Shown: in pieces, positions 31,960 through 44,262 of the stretch
Layout: every line of letters starts with the position of its first letter
How positions within the stretch are numbered: the stretch's first letter is position 1
NCBI GenBank assembly: GCA_050084515.1
Contig: CM114273.1
Location: 11,966,001-12,030,000 of the forward strand
Source of the DNA: Blasia pusilla
Taxonomy: Eukaryota > Marchantiophyta > Marchantiopsida > Blasiales
Length of the DNA stretch: 64,000 nucleotides
Direction of reading: 5' to 3'
Notes under the pieces: generated by a model
What the model was told of the DNA's origin: nothing
The model's database searches: none
Seen by the model: only the letters and a program-made list of their open reading frames with translations
Position numbers and translations under genes: made by a program

Positions 31960-33256
31960 ACCCAATCACTTTTGCCTCGTGAGTAATCCCTCAATCACTC
32001 ATCCCAAACATGCAGGACTCGATCTACACTCTCCCTCTCCGAGACGTGTAACAAGCAGCAACAAGTGGCGTGGTGCGGCAAATCGACCTGGCTATCATCT
32101 CATCGACAACCTACCCTCAACTCCGGACATCCCACACAGGTCTATGTCCCCTAAACCACATACATAAATGATGCTCTCAGCATCTACACACCCAATATCC
32201 CCAAATAAACTACCCAAATCCCAGAATCCTTCACACGTGCAGGGTAAGGGACCAGAATGGGTAACCTGAACACATGTCGATGTCGCTCCTCAACAACTGC
32301 AAATCTTGACCCCAACTCGGTCATGGAGACAACCCCTCCAATCAGCAAGTCATACTCCTCCCATACTGACGCTGCTCGAAACTCCTCGATAGATAGTGCG
32401 GTTTCAGCGGAACAGTGCGGCGTTGTAGGAGGCACGGAACGGCTACGAACGGCACGCCCCTCAATGGTGGGATGTGGCACTCGGCGGCATACCCTCCTCA
32501 ATCAACAATAAACCCACACTATGCTCCACAATGACGGTGCGGCTCAGTAATCGAGACGGTGCGGTGCCGCCATAAGCGACATGACGCGGCAATCGGCGGC
32601 GCGTTGTGGCTATGGGTGTCACGGCACGATACTCGATCGTCGTCGAGCGGCTACCAATCACAACATAGCTGCATGAAATCAAAACTTAAACACCATAATT
32701 GGAGGTCATCTCCTATCACTAGTTGATGACGAAACTATGATGATGGTGGCGGCCAAAACAAAGTACGTGGTGGCGATGCAAGTCAGAGAATCAACGAACG
32801 TCGTGGAAGACCCTCCACTCCGTAACAGCGGCAATGGCAACCAAAGGGTAGACAACGGACGGTGGACCGTTGACGGTGACGGTTCATCGTTGATGGTGAC
32901 GGTTGACTGGTGATGGTGACTGTTGACTGTCGATGTCGGATCGTTGATGGTGATTATGACGGCGACGGCCGCCGCCGGCGTGGCGGTGGCCGTCGCCGTC
33001 ATAGTCACCATCAACGATCCGACATATGGTATGAGATATAGTTATGCCCCATAATCAAACCCTATAAAAAATTGGGGAGCGCTTCCTTGTGCCACTCTTC
33101 CACACGAAAAATCGATAAATGCAAAGAACAATCAAAGCAGCCCTTGCTCTGGTGAGCACTCCTATGAGCCGCTGAACGGGGAACACGGTCCCCAACCTGC
33201 AAAAACAGCGAGTGACTAGCGAGCTCCCCCATGAAGATCCCTCACTCTCTCATTCC
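31960..33256 (-). other. 5' leader of copy 4
   Basis: This non-structural leader lies between terminal core and gag. It matches the copy 7 leader at both ends (33256-33030 and 32700-31960), with a deletion and a 44-bp palindrome (32933-33025) in the middle. It holds GTTGATGGTGACG-like degenerate tandem words (32870-32960) and the conserved leader ORF at 33062-33232. Confidence 0.7.
33062..33232 (-). CDS. Conserved leader ORF, 56 codons (copy 4)
   Basis: From an ATG at 33232-33230, 56 codons run to TAG. The peptide starts MGELASHSLFLQVGDRVPRS and ends near EALPNFL. Copy 7 encodes a 55-residue counterpart at 60110-59943 that differs at about ten positions, without stop or indel. It is unknown to me. 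It could be a regulatory upstream ORF or a short exon. The conserved motif GGAAGCGCT lies inside it. The expressed product is inference. Confidence 0.45.
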   Translation of the reverse strand: MGELASHSLFLQVGDRVPRSAAHRSAHQSKGCFDCSLHLSIFRVEEWHKEALPNFL

Positions 33257-33415
33257 CTCCTTGTAAAGTAAGATCCAATCTCTCTCTACACCATCTCATA
33301 CCATAACTCTCAAAGGTATGCACTCTCTCTCATGTCAAACCAAACCCACTCTCCTAATGAGAGGCTTAGGTTACACTCACAAGGCAAGGGACCATAGCTC
33401 CGCCGCCTTATGCCA
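33257..33415 (-). repeat. 5' terminal core of copy 4, truncated
   Basis: It matches the first ~160 bases of the copy 7 core (AAAGTAAGATCCAATCTC to TCCGCCGCCTTATGCCAAG) and then jumps into copy 5 sequence. At its inner end it is followed directly by leader, not by the 128-bp repeat. Confidence 0.8.
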
Positions 33416-34560
33416 AGTGGGAGGCCGCCTTATCCTAGTGAGAGGTGACGTCAGACATGCCATATGCCACCCTCTAGAACACCCATCACAGACTAGCATA
33501 GTAACTACATCACAGATGGAACCACACAACATACATCCCTAGCATGCATGAACTATACCTTCAATGTTAGGAAGGTGACATAGAACACAGTTACACACAT
33601 GGTCCTTCCAAACCATACCATCGCGTCCCTCCAATAAGAGAACACCATATGGCAAAATGGTGCGCCCAACACTCACATCCAACGTTGTGGGTGCCGTCTG
33701 TTGCAAGTAGACATAGTCTCTTTGATGAAACCTCCGGATAGTAGGTCGATAACCACCATCCCGAATAGTCGTATACCTCAATGTATCTCGATGTTGCGCA
33801 ATTGCCAAGTTCTCAAACGCCATGGGCATCACTCTCCTAAACAACATTGACTCAGACCTCTGAGAACATGCTTGCATCCATACACACGGATCATCAAGGT
33901 TCAACATCTCATTAGCATCTCGAAGAATGGCCGCAGATAAATCTAGCTCTCGGCCATAAAGTAGCAAGTACGGTTAGAAAGACGCTAAGGATGCATGCCT
34001 ACTAAATTTGTATCTCATCGCCAACCACAGCACCTTGAGGTCCCAATCTCCTAGGTGACCTCTCTGCAAGCATAATTTTCATAATCCTCTCTTCACCGTC
34101 CGCATAACCCTCTCAGCTAGTCCATCCGTGTTAGGATGATCTCGCAAAGTGGTGCGCTGGTCGATCAGCGCTTGATCACAGAAAGCCTGAAACTACCCTG
34201 ATTTGTCAATGCCTCAATTGGTATGCCGTAATCACTCAACACTCAATCTAGGAAGGCATAAGCTACTCCCTCACTCGCTTTGTAAGGCAATGCAACCAAC
34301 TCTATCCGCTTTGAGAAGTGTTTGACCATCACCAGCACATAACAACTATGGCACTAAGTCAAAGGTAAAGGTCCTGCAAAATCCAAACTCCATCTATAAC
34401 CTAAAATCATGATTGGAAGTGGATGAAATTGTAAAGTCAGAGCATTGAATGATGCTCGACCCGATCACATACCATGCACTTGAAACAAACTTTTGAACGT
34501 CAGTCTGCATGCCTCTCCACCAATACTATATTTGGAGTAAGTTGTACGTCCGCTTCCATG
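33416..34560 (-). pseudogene. Integrase with truncated PHD tail (copy 5)
   Basis: An open frame of 142 residues (33967-33539) carries LLYGRELDLSAAI, MAFENLAIAQHRDTLRY and the tail GRTILPYGVLLLEGRDGMVWKDHVCNCVLCHLPNIEG. The PHD finger follows at 33540-33420, with stops, and is cut before its last Cys pair. Upstream (34000-34560) the DDE core and H2C2 regions are recognisable only in pieces (EWIELVALP-like, CMVCDRV-like). It is not functional. Confidence 0.7.
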
Positions 34561-34569
34561 CCCAACAAG

Positions 34570-36010
34570 CCCAAATAGGCTGACAAGTGCCATCATGGCA
34601 CCAACTCCTCATCACTCTCTGCATGCCAACGAGCTCCAGTCCCATCTCATTGACTCGGGCATGAGTTATGTCTCAAATCATCTACATCTTGGTTGAGCGT
34701 CCTAGGTCTATGCACCACTTGGAAATAGAGCCCACCTCACAAGCTTCCTTGTAAGCTTTTCGGACTCCATCAATCACTTAAGTGGCTGATGATCAGTAAT
34801 AATGGTAAAGGGATTGCCAAATAAATAACTCTTGAAATGTGCGACAACCCACACTGCAGCCAAGCACTCATCCTTATACGAGCTATACTTCGCCTCTATA
34901 GCATTTTTCAAGCGACTAGCGTAAGCCACCATGAACTCTCTATCCTCAATGCCATGTTGGGTGAGCACAACTCCAATTGCAAGTCCCAACATGCTCCAAT
35001 TGGTATGCAACTAGAAAAGACATCCCCTGATCGGTCTCCTCGATATGGGCACGGATATTAATCTGTCCTTGAGCAGCTCAAATGCTCTCTACTACTCATC
35101 TGCCACTCCTGATCCACCTTGGTCAGCAAGGTTAGCGGCTTTGCAATCAAACTGAAACCCTTGACGTATCGTCGATAAAAGTTCGCCAATCCCGTGAATG
35201 CAAGAACTGGACTCACATCTATAAGGCGTGAAATGCGTGAAATAGCCTCTATCTTCTTCAACTACACACCAAGGCTACCTGGGTATATGGTATGACCCAT
35301 GTCCTCAATCCGGTCATAGAAGACCTTGCACTTGCCTTGATGTAGCTTCAGCCCATATATGTAATTGCAATTGTCGAAACACCTTCTCCACATGTCGCTC
35401 ATGCTCTTCAACCGTGACGCTAATTAAAGACTACGATATTATCAATTTAACACCTAGAAAAATACAGACCTGCCAAGATTCTGTCCATGACCCTCGGATA
35501 GGATCTTTAACCCAAATGGTAAAAACCGCCACTGGTATAAGCAATCCTTCCCATGAAGATCGATGCCCCAAAATGCCATCTTTTGCCTGTCCTCCAACCT
35601 GATAGGTAGCTGATGCTATCCGGCTCGAAGATCTAACGAACTGAAGAACTTTGCATGCCCAATAACATCAAAGATCTCCTCAAGGATAGGCATGGCATAT
35701 CTATTAGACTTTGTCTGCCGATTGATAGGTTGGTAATCTCCACACATCCGCTTTTTGTTTAGTTGCCATGCACATCCTTCTTGGTGGGCATAATAGTGGC
35801 AGATGCATAATATAGGTGCAACATCTCCACTAGTCCTGCTCCAACCAAGTCATGGGTCCTACTCTAATTCAAAACCCTCTCCATATCACTATACCTATAG
35901 GATCATCAAAAGATTGGCGTGTCGCTTGACAACTCAATACGAATCCCTGGACCCTTCAACATACCCAAATCATGCATATTAAATGCAAAACAACCCCTAT
36001 AGCTCCTAAG
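34570..36010 (-). pseudogene. RNase H and reverse transcriptase (copy 5)
   Basis: RNase H frame 35010-34774 reads HTNWSMLGLAIGVVLTQHG, YSSYKDECLAAVW and TIITDHQPLK. The RT connection frame (35261-35058) reads FTGLANFYRRYVKGFSLIAKPLTLLTKV. The palm (35300-35750) is interrupted by stops and indels. The first RT block lies at 35750-36010. No intact YIDD is seen. Confidence 0.7.
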
Positions 36011-36089
36011 GCGCCGCTCTCCTCCTGTTAACTTAGGGTCCATAGCTGGCTCCCAAGTCTCTATCGTGACTATGGTAGGACTCTGCGGT

Positions 36090-37270
36090 GGGGATATCGA
36101 TGGTTGTTATGGTGCAACCCCATTTCAGACAACAGCACTCAACTGCTCCCCTGCAACCAACTACAACATCTCATCTCCTCCACGTGTAGTACCCTGAACC
36201 ACACTCGATGTTGTGGTTGTCATCTCTCAGAGTACCTCCAAAATATCCCAAGAAGTCCAAGGGTATCTCTCCTCATTACCCTTCGTGTGTCGATCTCCTC
36301 GGGTCTTGCCCCCAGCCACTGCCTCAAGCGTCTCCGTAGGTATGGGGCTCACCAACGCAACAATTATGATGTGTCGCAACCTCAAACAACGCTGTTCAAC
36401 TACTCCTAAGTTGAAAATCCATGTCAAGCACTTCAAGTCCATCGCGAGACCCATGACATGTCGTCGTGATGCCTCTGATAATGATGGTAGTGTCATCACT
36501 CCTATGGGGAATCCTATCGCCCGCTCTTGCTCATCGACATTGGGCTCCACAAACCGATGTACGTGGTCATCCCAAACCAAGCCAGGTCTGGCCTCTTTGA
36601 ATGCATAAGACGCGGGAAAACTCATAAATATGGGAAATGTTGGTTATGGCATGCCAATCCTCTTGATCACAGTCAACGAAGATCAATCATCGTGTCATAC
36701 TGCCTATGACCGACAACTTGGATCCAAAATAGAATCCATCAAAAAATGGGAGGGATGCTCCACTCTCGCATACAACCTTTGCAAAACCTCAGATGGCACC
36801 AAGTTGGTCCACCAAAGACGCGGGCGATGTGCTCGTGAACCTACACTCACCGCATCCAACAAGACTGTCGGGTCGATATTATCTCCCAAAAAAACCTACA
36901 TTGAATGTCATCCAACCCGCTACCTCGTCCAGCACTCGACTGGCCCTAACATGGCCAACCAGCAATGACCAAATCTAAGGTCCCTACCTGCTCCAAGTCC
37001 TACACCCCCAAAAAATGAAATATCCTTCGGTAGAGAACTCTGGTAATCTTGGATGGTGGACGCAGACAACAAGTTGGGAAATCAGAGGAGTAATTGTGCC
37101 ACATGGTGAAGTGAAGCACGCCACGCAACATCATCAATCTCAACGTACACGTACTGCTACACGCGCACTCGTGCCTGCAAAACAACATCTAATCAAGTGT
37201 TGATACCTCCAAAGAGATCCAACACGCAAATACCCTCCTCTGGAATGCGGCACATAATCGGGGTAGTGTC
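36090..37270 (-). pseudogene. DNMT3-like methyltransferase (copy 5)
   Basis: The C-terminal frame (36625-36227) is well kept: VWDDHVHRFVEPNVDEQERAIGFP, VMTLPSLSEASRRHVMGLAMD and LTWIFNLGV. Motif VIII (VLLDAVSVGSRAHRPRLWWTNL, 36880-36800) precedes it. The part with ENV (motif VI) is deleted near 36885. PC and motif I survive at about 36960 and 37210 with damage (CWISLEVST for DLFGGIST in another frame). Confidence 0.7.
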
Positions 37271-37559
37271 CAAGGGGTCATAGTTGCACTGCTGGCTATC
37301 TCGGGTTCCTCTGACCCGTCCGGCTCTAGTGCAAACGTGTGACTCCACGCTGTCCGCACGTGCTCATCTTCCAAGCATCGGAGCTCCTCACTCCAGCCCC
37401 ACAACGACACCTCTCCTCCATGGAATGATGCGGCTACCATAACACTCCTCTCCCTAGAAGTGTCAGGTGCAGGGCTATCCTCTACATGGAGATGCCCCTC
37501 AATCAAGTCACAAGGCCACGTGATGGCGTTGTTGAATGCGGCTAATGTCGCCATTTCTC

Positions 37560-38927
37560 CTGGCCATCGCTCGATCACTCCACCCGTGAATCAAACGAGT
37601 AATGAACTAAGTCATCCATCATTGGACTGCCATACTGGTCTATAGGATGTTGACTCTTCTGAGTAATCCAATGAAAATCCCATCGAGTACAACATTGCTC
37701 CACCAACCAAGATATCGTAGGACTCGGCATCAATCACTATCGCCTTGGCTCGCACCACAGACTCATCTGTAGGATGCCTTGGGCGAATCCTCATCACGAC
37801 TTCCTAGCGGATGATAAACTGTGTGGTATTCGCTCCACCCAAGGATGTCTGTATCGTGAATGGACAACGCTCCACATCAGCCCTTGTTAGGGCCAAACCC
37901 ATGAATGCCACCTTCCCCAACATCAGAAGTTGCGCTCCTGAAACTAACAAGACAAGCTACAAAAAAAACACTCTACCTCTTAGACTAACCAAATGGAATG
38001 CCTCTCCCCGGTCATCCAGCAACACAACACCGCGAGCAACCATGGCACGCTCTATCGTAGGTCTAGCGAGCATCTCCTCCATCCTAGCAGCCGCAACTTG
38101 CCATGAATCTGAGGTGGATAGGCCAAGCATTGGCTCAAGGGCAGGTCTATCACCTCCTCTACAATCACCTCTGAATGTGATGCACTAACACCATCTCCAC
38201 ACTCACATAGCGTAGCGGCCAGCCAAAAAACCTCGGCGAGCATACCTCTCAACGTCATAACATGAGAAGCAACAAAGAACATCGTGGCTGCCCCAAACAT
38301 TTTACTCAACACATGCTCCTCTCGAGTATCAGCAATAAGAGTTGTCTCCCATCGCCATGCGTGCTTGCACACCAATAACATCAACTCTCCCAGAACTTTG
38401 ATCAGGACCCATCGATGGGATCCTCATCGCCTCAGACAACGTGAAAGACTGAGGAAGCCTTGTCTGTTTCTTGGCTTTCCCTCTATGTGGATCCAACTTA
38501 GTGGTGGCTCCTCGTGTAACAATAACAGTTGCCTCCAACTGAACAATCATCCATATCCATCTAGGATCCTCCATATCTCCGGCTGCTCCATAAGAAGTCG
38601 ATCCCATGGGTTTGGCATCGGGTAACCTCAATTCCATAGCCGCAATCTGCTGTTGTAGCTACTGTATCTCAGTAGCAATCTCAGCCTCATGCCCGACATC
38701 TCTCTTGACGTGTCTAGGTGGCAGAACTCTATCTCCTCCACATGCAACTCCACCACCCCCTCAGGCAAATCCAACTCCTCCTCCTTGAATGGGATCAACT
38801 GGTGCATGACCTCTAGGCCCACTTGGATCGGCAACTCACTTTGGTGCCCTCTCTAGCCCTTGGTCTGGATGTAACTCCGGGTGTAGGCTTAAACACCTTG
38901 CAAGTGTATGACCATACCTCTCGCAAT
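37560..38927 (-). pseudogene. Gag C-terminal linker and retropepsin region (copy 5, left of the CACTA element)
   Basis: Frames 38834-38628, 38637-38329, 38384-38052 and 37797-37612 match, in order, the Gag linker (MELRLPDAKPMGSTSYGAAGDMEDP), the pre-protease segment and the protease C-terminal YDILVGGAMLYSMGF. The second zinc knuckle is split: its last residues lie at 38900-38927, just left of the CACTA insertion. Multiple frame changes. Confidence 0.7.
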
Positions 38928-39407
38928 CACTACAAGTTATATGACTAAGAAATGACTAGGTTGAGTCATTTTTCACGGTAAATGACTCATGATTACTCAC
39001 ATCCATTAGAGTCATATAAACCAAGTCATTTACAGAATATGACTCACTCTACCAGATTGATAAATGACTAGAGTTATTAGCTACTTAGTCATTTATATAT
39101 GACTAAGATATCATGCGTGAGTGACACGTTAGAGTGCCAAGTTGATATATGACATGGAAAGAAGATCATTGTACAGCCACCTCTACATGACACGTGTAGG
39201 TAATGACTTAGCCATAAAATACCTTCGAGGTCATCAGATGATGTGGCATAGTGAGTATGATTGTAATATCAAATCCAATATGGCCATATGTCATATTTGG
39301 GAACGCTATGGGTCGATTAGATAACGACACGTTTAATGATATTGTCGAATGCAAGTGTGACACATGGCTTAAATGACTGAGTCATATATAATAATTGTGT
39401 TATTTCC

Positions 39408-39487
39408 TATGACTTCATGAGTCATGGAGTATAACTACATGAGTAATGGAATATGACTACATGAGTCATGTAATGTGACTACATGGG
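39408..39487. repeat. 22-bp tandem repeat in the CACTA left subterminal zone
   Basis: Three and a half units of 22 bases (TATGACTTCATGAGTCATGGAG and variants) at 39408, 39430, 39452 and 39474. Each unit holds GACT..ATGAGTCAT, a near-palindromic form of the subterminal word, so this is probably an amplified transposase-binding site. Confidence 0.85.
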
Positions 39488-40402
39488 TTGGTATTTACGA
39501 CTACTTTAGTCATTGACAGTCATATTTTATTACTAACTTAGATATGACATTCGTGGTTTGAGTCATTCATGACTCTACAAGTCATATTTCCTAACCATTT
39601 GAATCCTTGTATTGACTATATTAGTTATTTTTATTACTACACCAGAGATTATCTTGGCCGTTTGAGTTATTTGACATACTATATCAGTCATTCACACAAC
39701 TCTGTCAATTGTGTCCTATTACTAGATGATATATTGTGATCACACTTGGTATCATTGCTCCTATATTAGTGATTGTTATGATCAAAATTATTGTCCAATC
39801 TAAATGGTGTTCATCTGATTAACATGATCCTCTTAACATAATTAAAGATTCTTTGAGATTTAGCAAGCAGAAATGTCAATACAAATAGCATAGACAATTG
39901 CGGGGATACAAAAAATTTGAATCTGCAGGTCAACTACAATAAATGGTGAAAAATTCAAATGCTTTACAATAAAATCATTCTTTAATTAAGGAAACAAAAA
40001 TATAGATTCAATGTTTCGGTCAGAATGAAAGTATTTACATAGAAATCAGCAAAATAATGAATATAAATGGAGGCCAAACTACAAATGAATGACTTGATGG
40101 AATCATTGCTAAAGTTTAAACATTTCTGAAAAGCACTAAAGCTAGAGATTCTAATGAACAAGCTTCTTCATATTCAACTTTGACCAAGTGTGAGTTGAGC
40201 AGATTAGTCCATTGTATTTGGCTCCCATAGTTGGTAATCATGTTGCGTTGTATCCTTAAGGTCCACTCAAACTAATCCAAGACCTGTATCCTTCCCATGG
40301 AACTTGTCTCGCCCATTAAAGCTTGGAACTACTCCATGATCCAAAATTTTCCAACTAAGTTTTGATTGTGTAAGATGGATTTCATCTCCCAAATAGAGCT
40401 GC

Positions 40403-40882
40403 ATGCATACCAATTCAAAACAACAAGTGAATGATGAGCATAACAAATCTTGGACAAAAAAGATTCACAACATTGTGCAAGCATCCAAGCTCCCAACTGG
40501 GCCTAAACTGTGGGAGCAAGATGAGAAAGCATTTGTGGATACCATAAACAAAGCAGTGGGCAAATGCTCACAACAGAAGAGCACGGTGGAAGCCATGAAA
40601 ATTTTTGACCATTCTCTCTTAATGGTATATCTGAAAAAGGCAGAATTGAATAACTATTTTCGAGGAACCCCTTGCTTGGGAACCCAACTCAAGTTCAAGT
40701 TTAGGATGGGGGAAATCCCCTTGAATCATAAGAAAAGTAGGATGGGAACACAACTAAACTCTCGTGCCTTGTGTGATGATGGGGATGAAAGCCCTAGTTA
40801 CTACTTGGTCTCCTACACAAAATTCACAATACACAAAGCAAGAGTACATGTTGATATTGCTAAGTTGGTCACACTAGAATAG
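40403..40882 (+). CDS. Hypothetical ORF inside the CACTA element, 159 residues
   Basis: This is the longest non-simple-repeat frame in the element. It has no motif I recognise: no transposase DDE signature and no zinc finger. It is Lys-rich with some hydrophobic stretches. It could be a captured host fragment or a degenerate element gene. The following frame (40910-41170) might belong with it. Function unknown. Confidence 0.3.
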   Translation: MHTNSKQQVNDEHNKSWTKKIHNIVQASKLPTGPKLWEQDEKAFVDTINKAVGKCSQQKSTVEAMKIFDHSLLMVYLKKAELNNYFRGTPCLGTQLKFKFRMGEIPLNHKKSRMGTQLNSRALCDDGDESPSYYLVSYTKFTIHKARVHVDIAKLVTLE

Positions 40883-41170
40883 TTCAACATATTCAATAGC
40901 CTTGATTTATTGCCAAAAGTTGCAGCACTTGTAAGTATTGTTTATTGGGGATCTCAATTAAGTAAAGTAGATGGTGTGGTGAAGAGTTTCTTGGTTGACA
41001 CTTGGAAGCTCCCCATCAACCCATTGTTTAGTCAGCACTCACACGATATGAGACTGTCATCCTCATCTCATATGGTACCTCCCTCATTTGTACCTCTCTC
41101 TATACCCATCCCAGTCTCGAGCACCATCCAAACAAAGCACGGGGTCTATGGCCGCAAGGCTTCGACAAGC

Positions 41171-41291
<121 letters not shown>

Positions 41292-41514
41292 CAAAGTGGG
41301 GGCCAACAAGGCAAATCTGGGAGCAATGATTTCTGCCAAATTTTAGATCAAATACGCAAATCCAATGACCTCCCTTGTGTTCACGGCTCTGCCACATCGG
41401 AGAGAAGTGAAGTTCTGAAGTTGTTGCGATTGAGAAAAGATCGAGCAATGTTAGCTGCAGACATGGACACCGCCTTGGAGAGAGAGTAATGCCAACTCAA
41501 GAGATTGATGCCGC

Positions 41515-41739
<225 letters not shown>

Positions 41740-42094
41740 GCATCAATTAATCTCTCTTCAAGGTTCTCTATTTCATCGGTGTTAAGGATGCGCACTACGA
41801 GGAGCTCCAAGCTTCTCTTTTGTGAACTGACAGCTATCTTCAAGGAAGAGAAATGAAATGGCAACTTGCTATTGCCTCAAAGCAATACATTCGTTGTCAC
41901 CCTACACCTCTTCGGATCCTCATAGAGAGAATGCAAACAGATAGACAAATGGTGCACTTACGATGTGTGTAGGTTTATTTCCCTCTCTTCTCAATAGTCA
42001 CGGATTGCAACCCTCCTCGACTAATAGTAGTAGTAGTAGCAAGGGGACTTGAGTACGAGGCAGGTAGTGAAGCGTTTTGGGTTTAGGGTTGCAC

Positions 42095-42410
42095 ACGCGG
42101 GAGTTCCAAGGAAAGAGAGAAGAAGGGAAGGGGAGGGAAGGAAGAAAAGGAAAGGAAGGCAGGATGGTGGCCACTAGAGAAGAGAAGTGAAAGGGGAGGG
42201 AAAGGGAACCTAAGGAAAGAAAGAGAAAATTAAGAAAAGGGATAACGAAAGAAAACAAGAAAAGAGGAGAAGGGGAAAAGAAAGGAACCAAAGCAAAAAA
42301 TAAATTAAAAAAATTGAAGGGAAGGGAATCCAATGGGGAGGAGAAGAGGAAGAGAAGGAGAGAAAACCTATCTGAAAACTATAAAAAAAAAGAAAAGAGG
42401 AAAGGAATCC
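42095..42410. repeat. Purine-rich tract in the CACTA element
   Basis: On the plus strand this stretch is almost all A and G (GGAAGGAAA-type words), with few pyrimidines. Minus-strand frames rich in Phe, Leu and Ser over it are compositional artefacts. It follows a short TAG repeat near 42025. Confidence 0.85.
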
Positions 42411-42493
42411 ATTGGAAAACATAGAGACAACAAAGGATAAGAAACGTCGTTGGATGGGCCTTAAACTTTTGAAGAAGAAGACTAGTATCCTTT

Positions 42494-43370
42494 GAAATCA
42501 CTTGAACAATTCTAATCATGGTTTCCCTTTTTTGGTTGGAGTTAAAAAACATCGTGCTTAATCCCCATATTTCATTTTTACTCCCTCCTTGGAGATGCAT
42601 AGGTCTTAAAAAATTTTACCAAGCCTCCAACTCTAATTGTACATGCCCCCAAAAAGTTTCCGGACCTTTGAGGGACCTTACCTTCACTTATGCCCTCGTA
42701 TAATTCCGCATGTGCTTTGAAGAAATATCTTGGTTGGATCTAAACTTCCCACCATTAGATAGCCTTGAGAATTTTGATGGGTGTTGGAAAAAATTCTTAT
42801 AAAGAGGATTGACGGTTTAGATCTTGTCAATTAGTCACAGAACAAGAAATAAAAATTCACTTTCTCTCATTCATTGTGCATTTTTCATTTTGTCTCGCAA
42901 GCTCAAAATACTTGGGAAACAATGATCTAGGCTCTCAGCATTGTATTACATCTTCTTAAAAAAATTCTAGATTTATGGTTGATAAGGGATGGTTGATAAA
43001 GTTCTTCCAAAATGAAGCATGGGGACCAAGAACTACGGTCTTCCAAATTCTTTTCTTGTTGGTAGTGTTAATATTTCCTCTAGTTCTAGCTTTCAAAATT
43101 TTCCAACTAGATGAAGCTAAAACTTTGAAATTATAGGTAAATCACCTATTAAAATCACTTCAATGATTCTGATCTTGCTTACATATTTCCAGTTTGGAGT
43201 TAAAAATGCTCTTGGCCAACACCAACTTCCATTTTTAACTCCCTCCTTGGAGATTCATTCACCTTGAAAAAAATCACCAAGCCTAAAACCCTAATTTCAT
43301 ATGCCTTGGAAAAGTTTCAGACTTTTTGAGTGAGCAACTCTTCATTTGAGCCCTCTTGTGATCACATGAA
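42494..43370. repeat. Diverged direct duplication, about 210-bp units
   Basis: 42494-42705 and about 43150-43370 share a series of blocks: AATCACTT.AA, GGTT/TTTGGAGTTAAAAA, ACTCCCTCCTTGGAGAT, CACCAAGCCT and CTTTTTGAG-like stretches. A third weaker echo lies near 43430. The duplication is old. 43480-44060 is AT-rich filler without features. Confidence 0.65.
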
Positions 43371-44262
43371 TGGTTTAGATCTTATCAATTAGGCGCGAAA
43401 CAAGCAATAAAAATTCGTTCACCTAAAAAATCTTCACCAAGTTTAAAACCCTAATTTCACATGTCTCGGAAATTTTCATGATTTTTTATTTCAATGATTG
43501 GTTTTGGTCTTCTTATGTTATGTTAAAGGATTTTTTTCAAATATACAATTTGGATATTATGATTCTTTTCTTATCAAATATTTTTGTATGCATGATCATA
43601 TTCATTTTCATTGAGTGTTTCATATTTGAAATTTCTGTTTGACTACTCTTTTTTTAACATATTTTGATTCAGTTTCTACTAACGATGATTTCTTATTTTA
43701 AATGACTTAATTAAGAATTTCTATTCCAAGAGATTTAATTTTTTCTCTAATTTAATGGTTTATTTTTATATTAGGTTTTGTAATTATTTATAACTATATT
43801 AAAAAATGATTATATTTGTATTAATATTTATTCAAATTATTCCATATTCTTGATTTCCTATTAAATGATAGAAATTTTCAACATAGTGTGGATTCCTTCA
43901 TTATCCAAGGAAAAACTAATTAACTCGTTTCTATTTTATTTATTTTATTTCTTAATTGTTTAATTTCATTTTTTCATTATACCTTCTAGGGTTGGTTTTA
44001 TTATGTTATATATATTTCTTTATTTATATAATATTCTCCAAATTATCTTTACTAATACACGTGTGTGAGAAAATAACTCTGATTACTAAACGAGTCACGT
44101 GATATGACTTGTACATGACTAAGTTATTTCTAATACTATTAGAGTCATTACGTTATAACTGATTTAGTTTACTAAGTCATACAAAATGACTGAACCAATA
44201 GAGTTATACTTTGAGTCATTTTATCTACAAGTCATAAAAACCATAGTTTTCTTCTAGTGAAT

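Larger units (their letters stand above)
25979..33415 (-). mobile_element. Ty3-type DNMT/PHD retrotransposon, copy 4
   Basis: On the minus strand this copy runs from a truncated 5' core (33415-33257) through leader (33256-31960), gag, protease, DNMT and RT. At 26849 the RT is fused directly to the 3' core, so RNase H, integrase and PHD finger are deleted. Beyond the core lie a 128-bp repeat, a second partial core and another diverged 128-bp repeat. The 5' core abuts the PHD end of copy 5 at about 33416, where both partners are cut. Confidence 0.85.

Noticed and set aside
42005-42600. Minus-strand Phe/Leu/Ser-rich frames as membrane proteins
   Set aside because: They translate a purine-rich tract in antisense; composition alone explains the apparent hydrophobic segments.
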